A DNA stretch of 16,800 nucleotides from Lachnospiraceae bacterium UBA5895 (GTDB lineage Bacteria; Bacillota; Clostridia; Lachnospirales; Lachnospiraceae): positions 4,100 to 20,899 of the forward strand of contig DJEP01000104.1 in the NCBI GenBank assembly GCA_002431915.1, given 5' to 3'. Every line of letters starts with the position of its first letter. Positions within the stretch are counted from its first letter, which is position 1. Made by a program: the position numbers and the translations under genes. A model generated the notes under the pieces. That model ran no database searches. It was given only the letters and a program-made list of their open reading frames with translations, and was not told the origin of the DNA. Below, piece after piece: positions 6,892 to 13,292 of this stretch.

Positions 6892-7911
6892 CTATTTTAC
6901 AGGACTCTCCAGCACCACGGCGTGGGAGATTCCCGGCACGCTTTTGCCTTCATTGAAGCTGGTCTTTGAAAGCAGGGCTCCGGTGGGGAGGAATAGGACT
7001 TTCTTCCACTCGCCGGATTCGAGTTTCGGCAGGACGTAGGCAGCCAGGGTCACGGCGCTGCATCCGCAGCCGCTGCCGCCGGCATGGGTGTCCTGCGAAC
7101 CCGCGTCGAAGATCTCGATGCCGCAGTCCATGTGTCTGCCGGAGATGTCGATGCCCCGCTCCCGCAGCAGATCGATCAGCACCGTCTGTCCCACGCTTCC
7201 CAGATCTCCCGTGATGATCCGGTTGTACTCTTCCGGTGTCACATGGAAATCCTCCAAATGGCGTGCAATGGTGTCCGCGGCGGCAGGTGCCATGCATGCT
7301 CCCATATTCATGGAATCTTTTAATCCATAGTCCACGATCCGCCCCGGTGTCATGCCCGTGATGTAGGCTTTGCATTTCTGATTTAATCCCAGTGCAAAAG
7401 CCCCGCTTCCCGTCACAGTCCAACTGGCAGACAGCGGTCTCTGATTGCCATAGTCCAACGGGAAACGGAACTCCTTCTCTGCGCTGGCGAAATGGCTGGA
7501 AGTAACGCAGACCACATGATCCGCATAGCCTCCAGCCACAGTCATGGCACCCAAAGTCAAGGATTCCCCGCAGGTGGAGCAGGCACCGTAGACGCCGAAC
7601 AGCGGAATGTTATAGGCTGAGATTCCAAAAGAAGTGGCGATGCACTGCCCCAGCAGATCTCCTGCGAAGAGATACGAGACATCCTCCGCTTTCCATCCCG
7701 CCTTTTCCATTGCCATATAGACGGCGTCTTTCTGCAGGTTACTCTCCGCCTCCTCCCAGGTCTTACAGCCAAAGAGATCATCCTCTCCCACCATGTCGAA
7801 CAGGGCTCCCAACGGTCCTTCGCCCTCTTTTTTCCCTACGATACTGGCACCGGCGATCACGCACACAGGCTGTGCCAGACGGATACTGCTTCTTCCCACT
7901 CTCTGATTCAT
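6892..7911 (-). CDS. spoVAD: Stage V sporulation protein AD (SpoVAD)
   Basis: A 339-residue thiolase/ketoacyl-synthase-fold protein, essentially the length of Bacillus SpoVAD. It begins MNQRVGRSSIRLAQPVCVIA. Typical segments are AGASIVGKKEGEGPLGALFD (~20-40), the nucleophile-region-like FGVYGACSTCGESLTLGAM (~103-121), SSHFASAEKEFRFPLDYGNQ (~138-158), and the glycine-rich HAGGSGCGCSAVTLAAYVLP. SpoVAD binds dipicolinic acid and works with SpoVAC and SpoVAE in loading it into the forespore and releasing it at germination. The start at 7911 is preferred over an in-frame ATG 15 bases upstream because AAGGAG sits just before it. Neither spoVAC nor spoVAE is adjacent: upstream is a repeat element and mocR, downstream the BREX operon. 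It may be a second, solitary copy or a gene parted from its operon. Confidence 0.93.
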   Translation of the reverse strand: MNQRVGRSSIRLAQPVCVIAGASIVGKKEGEGPLGALFDMVGEDDLFGCKTWEEAESNLQKDAVYMAMEKAGWKAEDVSYLFAGDLLGQCIATSFGISAYNIPLFGVYGACSTCGESLTLGAMTVAGGYADHVVCVTSSHFASAEKEFRFPLDYGNQRPLSASWTVTGSGAFALGLNQKCKAYITGMTPGRIVDYGLKDSMNMGACMAPAAADTIARHLEDFHVTPEEYNRIITGDLGSVGQTVLIDLLRERGIDISGRHMDCGIEIFDAGSQDTHAGGSGCGCSAVTLAAYVLPKLESGEWKKVLFLPTGALLSKTSFNEGKSVPGISHAVVLESPVK

Positions 7912-7986
7912 AATTTCTCCTTCCATGCGCTAACACTGCATTCTTTTTTCTCAGTGTTCCCGCATTTGGGGAAATTTATGATTCTA

Positions 7987-8146
7987 ACAGTTCAGCCATG
8001 AACATATTGTGAAACACAAATCATGCTCGCATGATTTTGTGAGCAAATATGTTCATGTGCTGAGCGCCGGTTCATGAGCAAAGACCGACACGGAGTGACG
8101 GAAAAGCGCGCTAGCGCGGCTTTGCGAATGGTGCGGACTGAACTGT
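7987..8146. repeat. 160-bp nested inverted-repeat element (MITE or structured intergenic repeat)
   Basis: The ends are a perfect 9-bp inverted repeat, ACAGTTCAG (7987-7995) and CTGAACTGT (8138-8146). Inside, CATGAACATATT (7997-8008) pairs with 8046-8057 over 12 bases, and within that CACAAATCATGC (8015-8026) pairs with 8029-8041 with one bulged base. Further right are CCGACAC/GTGACGG (8085-8091 with 8095-8101, one mismatch) and the palindrome CGCGCTAGCGCG (8107-8118) flanked by AAAG and CTTT. No reading frame fits. The element ends two bases from the mocR stop codon and lies between mocR and spoVAD. It looks like a non-autonomous mobile repeat or a structured RNA; copy number cannot be seen here. 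Confidence 0.65.
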
Positions 8147-8148
8147 GA

Positions 8149-9540
8149 TTATAAAAAGATTTCCTCCAGCGCCCCGATCACCTTCCGCAGCACTTCATCT
8201 TCCATATCGGAATAATGAATGACCAGGATCCCCCGGTATTTCTGCGCATCCGCAAAACAGTACTCCGACAGGCAGTTCACCAGGATTCCATGCTGTCTTG
8301 CCTCCCACTTGATCTCCACATCGCTTAAATCCGTCCTCACATGCAGTAAAAAATGTGTCCCGGCGTCATCCTGATAGATCTGGCTGATCTGACTTAAAGG
8401 CGACTCCCGAAACATTCGGCAGATCTTCTCCCTCTGTCCTCTGTAGTCGTTGATCAGTCTCCGGATATGCCGCTCAAAATACCCTTTTTCCAGAAACGCT
8501 GCCATGGCATACTGTTCAAAACCGGAAACCGTACAGGAATAAAAATTCATGGTAGAAATATAGCGTTCCATCAGCTTCTCCGGCAGCACCATATAGCCGA
8601 TGCGCAGGGACGGTACCATGGTCTTGGAAAAAGTGTTGATGTAAATAACTCTGTGGTTGCGGTCCATGGACTGCATGGAAGGGATCGGTTTCCCCACCAT
8701 CCGGAACTCACAGTCGAAATCGTCCTCCACGATATAGCGCTCCGGCTCCTCCGCCGCCCAGCGTAACAGCTCCTGCCGCCTGCCCACCGGCATGACCAGA
8801 CCTATGGGAAAATGGTGTTCCGGCGACACATGAGCCACGGTAATGCCTTTCTGATCCAGCTGTTCCACCTTCATTCCCCGTCCGTCGATATCAACATAAT
8901 CCCAGGCCACACCGCCCACCTCATACAATTTCGTGATCTTGCGGTAACCCGGATTCTCCACACCGAATTTTGCGTTTTTACCAAGGAGCTGCAACAGACG
9001 GCTGTAGAGATATTCCGTTCCCGCCCCCACGATAATATGATCCGGCGATACCTGCATGCCGCGGTAACGGTACAGATGCTCTGCAATAGCCACTCTTAAT
9101 TTTTCCACCCCATTAAAAGGAACCGTCTTAAGCAGCGACGTATCGTAATCCGTCAGGGTCTGGCGCATGATCTTCGCCCAGGTGGCAAAGGGAAACTTAT
9201 CATATTGAATATTATTTGCCGTCAGATCCGCCAGATATTCCTCCTCCCGGAAACGTGTCACAAAAGAAGCATACGCAGGCGCGGCCGTGCTCTTCACTTC
9301 CAGACGATTGACAAAATACCCCCGCTTCTCCTCCGATCGGATATAGCCTTCCAGCAGCAGCTGTTCATAGGTATTTTCCACAGTCTTGACACTGACCTGC
9401 AGGTGCTCTGCAAACGCCCGCTTTGAGGGCAGCTTCTCTCCCGCCGCCAGGCGGCCGCTCAAAATATCCGCTTTCATTGCTTCATATAAGTATTCATACA
9501 TGGTTTTTCTGCCACGGGCAGTCAGATCATATGTCAGCAT
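8149..9540 (-). CDS. MocR/PdxR-type transcriptional regulator (GntR HTH fused to aminotransferase-like domain)
   Basis: A 463-residue two-domain regulator. Residues ~13-77 are a GntR-type winged helix (MYEYLYEAMKADILSGRL, GEKLPSKRAFAEHLQVS, VENTYEQLLLEGYI, GYFV). Residues ~110-463 are a class I aminotransferase-like domain, with GAGTEYLYS (172-180), NPGYRK (196-201), SPEHHFPIG (239-247), EDDFDCEFR (272-280) and SKTMVPSLRIGY (305-316). Lys306 is the expected PLP-binding lysine. MocR proteins sense PLP or PLP-linked amino compounds and often activate a divergent operon. Here it faces the SDR/NTF2-like operon across a 174-base gap with a shared -10 region, so that operon is the obvious candidate target. 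The start at 9540 has AAGGA six bases upstream. The effector is unknown. Confidence 0.93.
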   Translation of the reverse strand: MLTYDLTARGRKTMYEYLYEAMKADILSGRLAAGEKLPSKRAFAEHLQVSVKTVENTYEQLLLEGYIRSEEKRGYFVNRLEVKSTAAPAYASFVTRFREEEYLADLTANNIQYDKFPFATWAKIMRQTLTDYDTSLLKTVPFNGVEKLRVAIAEHLYRYRGMQVSPDHIIVGAGTEYLYSRLLQLLGKNAKFGVENPGYRKITKLYEVGGVAWDYVDIDGRGMKVEQLDQKGITVAHVSPEHHFPIGLVMPVGRRQELLRWAAEEPERYIVEDDFDCEFRMVGKPIPSMQSMDRNHRVIYINTFSKTMVPSLRIGYMVLPEKLMERYISTMNFYSCTVSGFEQYAMAAFLEKGYFERHIRRLINDYRGQREKICRMFRESPLSQISQIYQDDAGTHFLLHVRTDLSDVEIKWEARQHGILVNCLSEYCFADAQKYRGILVIHYSDMEDEVLRKVIGALEEIFL

Positions 9541-9591
9541 CTGGTATCCTTATTTTTTCTTATTTTGGTTATTTAAAAGATGTCAGTTTTT

Positions 9592-9620
9592 ATTATAATG
9601 AACTCATCAGTAAAACACAA
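9592..9620 (-). promoter_or_regulatory. mocR promoter, sharing a palindromic -10 with the divergent operon
   Basis: On the minus strand, TTGTGT (9620-9615) and TATAAT (9597-9592) are 17 bases apart and about 50 bases upstream of the mocR ATG. The sequence ATTATAAT (9592-9599) is its own reverse complement, so the same bases also give TATAAT on the plus strand. Confidence 0.55.
9594..9599 (+). promoter_or_regulatory. -10 element of the SDR/NTF2-like operon promoter
   Basis: TATAAT is a perfect consensus -10 about 115 bases before the SDR start codon. The position of the -35 at 17-bp spacing (9571-9576, ATTTAA) does not match consensus, which would suit a promoter needing activation, for example by the divergent MocR regulator. 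Confidence 0.5.
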
Positions 9621-9632
9621 GACCGAAAACAA

Positions 9633-9700
9633 GGGAGGATAAATCCTCTCCTCGCCAAGAGGGCAGCTCCTCAGGAGGAGCAGGATTTTCCTTCGGAAAA
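9633..9700 (+). promoter_or_regulatory. Structured 5' leader with repeated GGAGG motifs
   Basis: Three short hairpins follow one another. GGGAGG (9633-9638) pairs with CCTCTC (9645-9650, one G-T pair), GCTCCT (9666-9671) pairs with AGGAGC (9676-9681) around a CAGG loop, and TTTTCC (9686-9691) pairs with GGAAAA (9695-9700). The segment GAAAACAAGGGAGGATAA (9626-9642) is nearly repeated at the true ribosome binding site (GAAAACAAGGAGGATTAA, 9696-9713). The first two hairpins hold decoy Shine-Dalgarno-like GGAGG. A translational control role is inferred only. Confidence 0.4.
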
Positions 9701-9714
9701 CAAGGAGGATTAAC

Positions 9715-10503
9715 ATGGGCGTATATGCAATCACCGGCGCATCCAGCGGAATCGGCGCCAAGACAAAAGAACTGTTACTTCAAAAAGGACACGAAGTCAT
9801 CAACATCGATCTGAAAGACGGCGACATCTGCGTGAATTTGGCTACTCCGGAAGGCAGAACCGCTGCAGTAGCCAAGCTGCACGAGCTGCATCCCGAAGGG
9901 CTGGACGGCATGATCTGTAATGCCGGTGTCTCCGGTGCCTGCGGTAATCTGGAACTGATCATTTCCCTGAACTATTTCGGAACTGTAGCCATTGCAAACG
10001 GCGTCTATGACCTCCTTAAGAAAAAGCACGGCAGCTGCGTAGTCACCGTATCCAACACCATTTCCCAGGGTGCCGGACGGAAAGACATCGTAGATCTGTT
10101 GAACAATATCGGCGATGAGAAGAGAGTCTTGAGCCTGGTATCCTCCATGGATTCCACCAACCTCTCCGTAGGCAACAGCCTCTATGTATCTACCAAGTAT
10201 GCCCTTGCCAGATGGGTCCGCAGAGTCTCCGCTACCTGGGCTGCTAACGGTGTCCGCATCAATGCAGTAGCTCCCGGCAACGTACATACTGCCATGACCG
10301 CTACCATGAGCACCACCGCGAAAATGGCGCTGAATGCCCTCCCCATTCCCACCAAGTACGGTCAGGAATGTCTGATGGCTCCCGAAGAGATCGCTGAAGT
10401 TATGGTATTTTTAGCTTCCGATTCCGCCAGAGGTGTCAACGGCAACATCATGTTCGTCGACGGCGGTACCGACGCACTGTTAAATTCTGAAAAGGTATAT
10501 TAA
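9715..10503 (+). CDS. Short-chain dehydrogenase/reductase, 3-alpha-hydroxysteroid dehydrogenase-like
   Basis: A 262-residue classical SDR. The Rossmann motif TGASSGIG is at residues 7-14, an acidic Asp32 after strand 2 predicts NAD(H) rather than NADP(H), CNAG is at 68-71, Asn86 lies in LNYFGT, and the catalytic YVSTK is at 157-161. The overall pattern, with a short region after strand 2, a ~30-residue insert before the Tyr and a FVDGG end, is closest in my memory to the 3-alpha-hydroxysteroid dehydrogenase type known from Comamonas. The substrate is therefore possibly a steroid or bile-acid hydroxyl group, but other alcohols cannot be excluded. The catalytic Ser region reads TVSNTIS (111-117), so by register the usual Ser may be Asn114. 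The ATG follows an ideal AAGGAGG site. It is the first gene of an operon with the NTF2-like gene 13 bases downstream. Confidence 0.88.
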   Translation: MGVYAITGASSGIGAKTKELLLQKGHEVINIDLKDGDICVNLATPEGRTAAVAKLHELHPEGLDGMICNAGVSGACGNLELIISLNYFGTVAIANGVYDLLKKKHGSCVVTVSNTISQGAGRKDIVDLLNNIGDEKRVLSLVSSMDSTNLSVGNSLYVSTKYALARWVRRVSATWAANGVRINAVAPGNVHTAMTATMSTTAKMALNALPIPTKYGQECLMAPEEIAEVMVFLASDSARGVNGNIMFVDGGTDALLNSEKVY

Positions 10504-10516
10504 GGAGGAACACGCT

Positions 10517-10849
10517 ATGAGACCCATTGAAAAATATGTAGAAGCTATGGAAAATAAAGATTTTGCCGGACTTGCAGAGTTGTTCACTCCGGACGGCATT
10601 CTGTGTGACTATTGTACTACCTCCGCTTCCCAGCAGGAGTATCATATCTACGGAAAAGAAGCCATTAACATGTTCTTCCGTAATAAGTTCGGCTTCCGCC
10701 GCTACTCCATTTTAGATGCCGAGGTCGTAAACGCCGAGCAGGCAGAGTTCATTGCCAACTTCGGCGGTTACAACATCATGGCGATCGCCACGGTCCGCGA
10801 GACCGATGAAAACGGTCTGATAAAAAGACTTACCGTAAGACCGAAATAA
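10517..10849 (+). CDS. Small NTF2/SnoaL-like fold protein
   Basis: A 110-residue protein with the usual NTF2-like layout: an N-terminal helix pair IEKYVEAMENKDFAGLAELFT (residues 3-23), PDGILCDYCT, a GKEAINMFFRNKF helix (~46-58) and C-terminal strands (AEFIANFGGYNIMAIATVRE, then GLIKRLTVRPK). Members of this superfamily include ketosteroid isomerases, polyketide cyclases and the bile-acid dehydratase BaiE, as well as many proteins of unknown role. Pairing with a steroid-type SDR makes an isomerase or dehydratase step on the same substrate possible. The gene starts behind AAGGAGG, 13 bases after the SDR stop, so they form one operon. I cannot assign catalytic residues. It is shorter than BaiE and I would not give it that name. 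Confidence 0.82.
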   Translation: MRPIEKYVEAMENKDFAGLAELFTPDGILCDYCTTSASQQEYHIYGKEAINMFFRNKFGFRRYSILDAEVVNAEQAEFIANFGGYNIMAIATVRETDENGLIKRLTVRPK

Positions 10850-10885
10850 CTTGCCAGTTCCTCAATACTTTTCTCTAATAGGATC

Positions 10886-10943
10886 GTGCACCGGCAGGTG
10901 CACTACGCAAGAGAAGCTGCACCCTCAAGGTACAGCTTCTTTG
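10886..10943 (+). terminator. Two hairpins ending the SDR/NTF2-like operon
   Basis: GTGCACC (10886-10892) pairs with GGTGCAC (10897-10903) around GGCA. Next, AGAAGCTG (10912-10919) pairs with CAGCTTCT (10933-10940), with an inner ACC/GGT, and is followed by TTG. The second is the likely intrinsic terminator, though its T-run is short. It lies between two convergent genes, so it may serve both strands. Confidence 0.6.
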
Positions 10944-10966
10944 CATTCTATGTCGATATATCCTGA

Positions 10967-11944
10967 TCATTCCGGAGCGGTACCGGAGATCACGTAATTG
11001 GTCACGGCATACAGGATCTCACCATTGTACTCCACCCTGGACCAGCCGGAAGCTTCGCTGTAACCGGTACGGTGCAGGTTCGTTCCGTTCCTCACCTGGG
11101 TGCGCACGGTACTCTCTCCTTCGCTGGTGCTGGGCTCTGTCCGCAGATTGATGAGATCCTTGGGTGTAATGTAGTCATCGCAGTCCACGAATACGATGAC
11201 TCTGCCGTCCTGGGTGCTGACGCGGTTGGAATTCACCGGTGCTGTCGGTGTCGTGTAAGACAGGTCGGTCGTCAGGTATGCAGATACCGCATAGACGGTC
11301 TGCCCGTTGTAATTAAGCCTTGACCAGCCGGTGTCATCGTTCCTGCCGGTACGGGTCAGTGTCTCTCCGTTCTTCAGCTGCCCCACTACATTTCCCTCAT
11401 CGCTGGTAGAAGGCGTGCTGCGGAGATTGCTTACGTCTTTCGCAGTGACAGTCTCACTCACATCCGTAAAAGTCATACTGCCGTCGGATACCGGTGCAGA
11501 TGCAGGGGTATCAACCACTACCGGTCGATTCTCCGGGGTTGTCGCAGGCGTGGGCTCCGCAGTCGGTTCCGGGGTGGCAGTGGGCGTAGGTTCCGAAGTA
11601 GCCACAGCCTCCGGCGTTACCGTAACTTCCGGTTCCACAGCGGTCTCTGTCTCGGTCTCTTCCGTCACGATCACAGCGGGCAGTGTATCCCCGCCCCCGC
11701 CGTTACTGTTATTATTGTTATGATGGCTTAACTTCCACAACGGAATACAGATCAGGATCGCCAGGATCACCATACCGATAAATGCCGGAATCATCCATGG
11801 TTTGAAACGGATAACAATCTCACCGTCTTCGTCTTCCGGATCATCCGGGAAATCCTCTGCATAATCCTCTTCTTCCGAAAGCTCCTCATAGTCAAATTTT
11901 TCATCCGGTTCGGAAATATTATTTTTCGTGCTCTTATCAGCCAT
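10967..11944 (-). CDS. Membrane-anchored protein with two SH3b domains
   Basis: A 325-residue type II membrane protein. Residues 1-45 are strongly acidic (runs such as EELSEEEDYAEDFPDDPEDED) and presumably cytosolic. One hydrophobic segment at ~50-70 (WMIPAFIGMVILAILICIPLW) is the anchor. Residues ~75-155 are a Thr/Pro/Glu-rich low-complexity linker with repeated TPEPT-like units, suited to crossing the cell wall. Two bacterial SH3 domains follow at ~164-225 and ~256-318, both with the pattern NLRSTPST or NLRTEPST, a GxxLTRTG or GTNLHRTG turn, GWSR and YAV. SH3b domains usually bind peptidoglycan. No catalytic domain is present, so a wall-binding or sensing role is likely. The start has AGGAGG ten bases upstream. 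It is downstream of trpS, separated by a terminator. Confidence 0.88.
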   Translation of the reverse strand: MADKSTKNNISEPDEKFDYEELSEEEDYAEDFPDDPEDEDGEIVIRFKPWMIPAFIGMVILAILICIPLWKLSHHNNNNSNGGGGDTLPAVIVTEETETETAVEPEVTVTPEAVATSEPTPTATPEPTAEPTPATTPENRPVVVDTPASAPVSDGSMTFTDVSETVTAKDVSNLRSTPSTSDEGNVVGQLKNGETLTRTGRNDDTGWSRLNYNGQTVYAVSAYLTTDLSYTTPTAPVNSNRVSTQDGRVIVFVDCDDYITPKDLINLRTEPSTSEGESTVRTQVRNGTNLHRTGYSEASGWSRVEYNGEILYAVTNYVISGTAPE

Positions 11945-11991
11945 GATCTCTGCCTCCTTCTGTATTATGTAGAAATCCTGCAGATAACAAT

Positions 11992-12021
11992 AACGCTCCG
12001 GAAATAAAATTCTGAAGCGTT
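11992..12021 (-). terminator. Intrinsic terminator after trpS
   Basis: AACGCTCC (11992-11999) pairs with GAAGCGTT (12014-12021), an 8-bp stem with one G-T pair and a short inner extension. It begins 12 bases beyond the trpS stop on the minus strand and is followed there by the T-rich ATTGTTATC. Confidence 0.65.
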
Positions 12022-12032
12022 AATTAACTATT

Positions 12033-13121
12033 TTATTGTCCCTCGTACTTCTCACTCTGCATACGGATCAGTTCCGCATCGTCAAAGTAGTTGATGCGCA
12101 TGGCGCTCTTGACCTCAGACAGGGTCTGGGCTGCCACCTCGCGAGCCTCGTCGCTGCCCTTCTTCAGGATCTCATAGACTGCGGGAATATCCTTCTCTAA
12201 TTCTTTTCTGCGGTTACGGATGGGCTCTAATGTCTCCTGCATTACATTATTTAAGAACTTCTTCACCTTCACGTCACCCAGACCGCCTCTGGTGTAGTGA
12301 GCCTTCAGTTCATCCAGATTTGCGTAATCCGGCAGGTATCTCTCGAAGTGCTCCGGCTGGCAGAAAGCATCCAGATAAGTGAATACGGTATTGCCCTCTA
12401 AATGTCCGGGGTCGCTGACCAGCAGATGCTCGGGATCGGTGTACATGCTCATGATCTTGGTGCGTACATCATCTGCGCTGTCTGCCAGATAGATGCAGTT
12501 GCCCAGGGATTTACTCATTTTCGCCTTGCCGTCGATGCCGGGCAGTCGCTGACATGCCTCGTTCTCAGGAAGCAATGCCTTGGGCTCTACCAGTACCGGT
12601 GCATATACGGTGTTGAATTTGTGTACGATCTCTCTGGTCTGCTCGATCATGGGCAGCTGATCGCCGCCTACGGGAACGGTAGTCGCCTTGAAAGCGGTAA
12701 TATCGGAAGCCTGGCTGATAGGGTAGGTAAAGAATCCCACAGGAATGCTGGCTTCGAAGTTACGCATCTGGATCTCGCTCTTAACGGTCGGGTTCCTCTG
12801 TAATCTCGCTACGGTTACCAGATCCATATAATAGAAAGTCAGCTCACACAGCTCAGAGATCTGAGACTGGATGAAGATCGTAGCCTTGCTGGGATCCAGT
12901 CCGCAGGACATGTAATCCAGTGCCACTTCGATAATATTCTGACGTACCTTCTCGGGATTCTCGATATTGTCCGTCAGCGCCTGTGCGTCTGCGATCATGA
13001 TAAAAGTCTTCTTATATTCACCGGAATTCTGTAACTCCACACGTCTTCTTAAGGAGCCTACATAATGTCCCACATGTAATCTTCCGGTGGGTCTGTCACC
13101 TGTCAAAATAATCTTGTCCAT
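12033..13121 (-). CDS. trpS: Tryptophanyl-tRNA synthetase
   Basis: A 362-residue class I aminoacyl-tRNA synthetase that charges tRNA-Trp with tryptophan. The start MDKIILTGDRPTGRLHVGHY contains the HIGH-type motif HVGH (16-19). PVGGDQLPMIEQTREI (150-165) is the TrpRS tryptophan/ATP-site block, and AKMSKSLGN (200-208) carries KMSKS. The length is at the longer end of bacterial TrpRS, with a usual insert before PGIDGKAKM. The ATG at 13121 is preceded by GAGAGGA. It has its own promoter and is cut off from gltD by a strong terminator. Clostridial trpS genes often have a T-box leader, but only about 170 bases separate it from gltD and no T-box pattern was seen. Confidence 0.97.
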   Translation of the reverse strand: MDKIILTGDRPTGRLHVGHYVGSLRRRVELQNSGEYKKTFIMIADAQALTDNIENPEKVRQNIIEVALDYMSCGLDPSKATIFIQSQISELCELTFYYMDLVTVARLQRNPTVKSEIQMRNFEASIPVGFFTYPISQASDITAFKATTVPVGGDQLPMIEQTREIVHKFNTVYAPVLVEPKALLPENEACQRLPGIDGKAKMSKSLGNCIYLADSADDVRTKIMSMYTDPEHLLVSDPGHLEGNTVFTYLDAFCQPEHFERYLPDYANLDELKAHYTRGGLGDVKVKKFLNNVMQETLEPIRNRRKELEKDIPAVYEILKKGSDEAREVAAQTLSEVKSAMRINYFDDAELIRMQSEKYEGQ

Positions 13122-13168
13122 TTCGTCCTCTCAATCCGCCGTTCAAACGGCTATACATCATTGCTACT

Positions 13169-13196
13169 ATCATACCATTTTTTTGCCCGGAAGCAA
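13169..13196 (-). promoter_or_regulatory. trpS promoter
   Basis: On the minus strand TTGCTT (13196-13191) and an extended -10, TGGTATGAT (hexamer 13174-13169), are 16 bases apart and about 48 bases upstream of the trpS ATG. The leader between them holds the 14-bp palindrome GCCGTTCAAACGGC (13138-13151), of unknown role. Confidence 0.55.
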
Positions 13197-13235
13197 ATGA
13201 TTTTTCTATGCAAAATTCACATGCAAAATTCAGAT

Positions 13236-13289
13236 AAAAAAATAAAGGTCGCTACAGACATAAAGACTGCTACGACCTTTTATTTTTTA
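13236..13289 (-). terminator. Strong bidirectional terminator after gltD
   Basis: AAAGGTCG (13244-13251) pairs with CGACCTTT (13273-13280), extended inward by TA and CAG/CTG with two bulged C. An A-run (13236-13242) and a T-run (13283-13288) flank it, so it is a textbook intrinsic terminator on either strand. It begins four bases after the gltD stop codon. Confidence 0.88.
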
Positions 13290-13292
13290 ATA

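Noticed and set aside
7912..7926. Upstream ATG as the spoVAD start
   Set aside because: It would place the AAGGAG ribosome binding site inside the gene; the ATG at 7911 has correct spacing and gives the normal protein length.
10517..10849. Naming the NTF2-like gene baiE
   Set aside because: Only the fold class is shared; it is much shorter, no bai genes surround it, and catalytic residues cannot be matched.
13122..13292. T-box riboswitch before trpS
   Set aside because: Only about 170 bases lie between trpS and gltD; they are accounted for by the gltD terminator, a promoter and a short palindrome, and no T-box pattern or antiterminator was seen.
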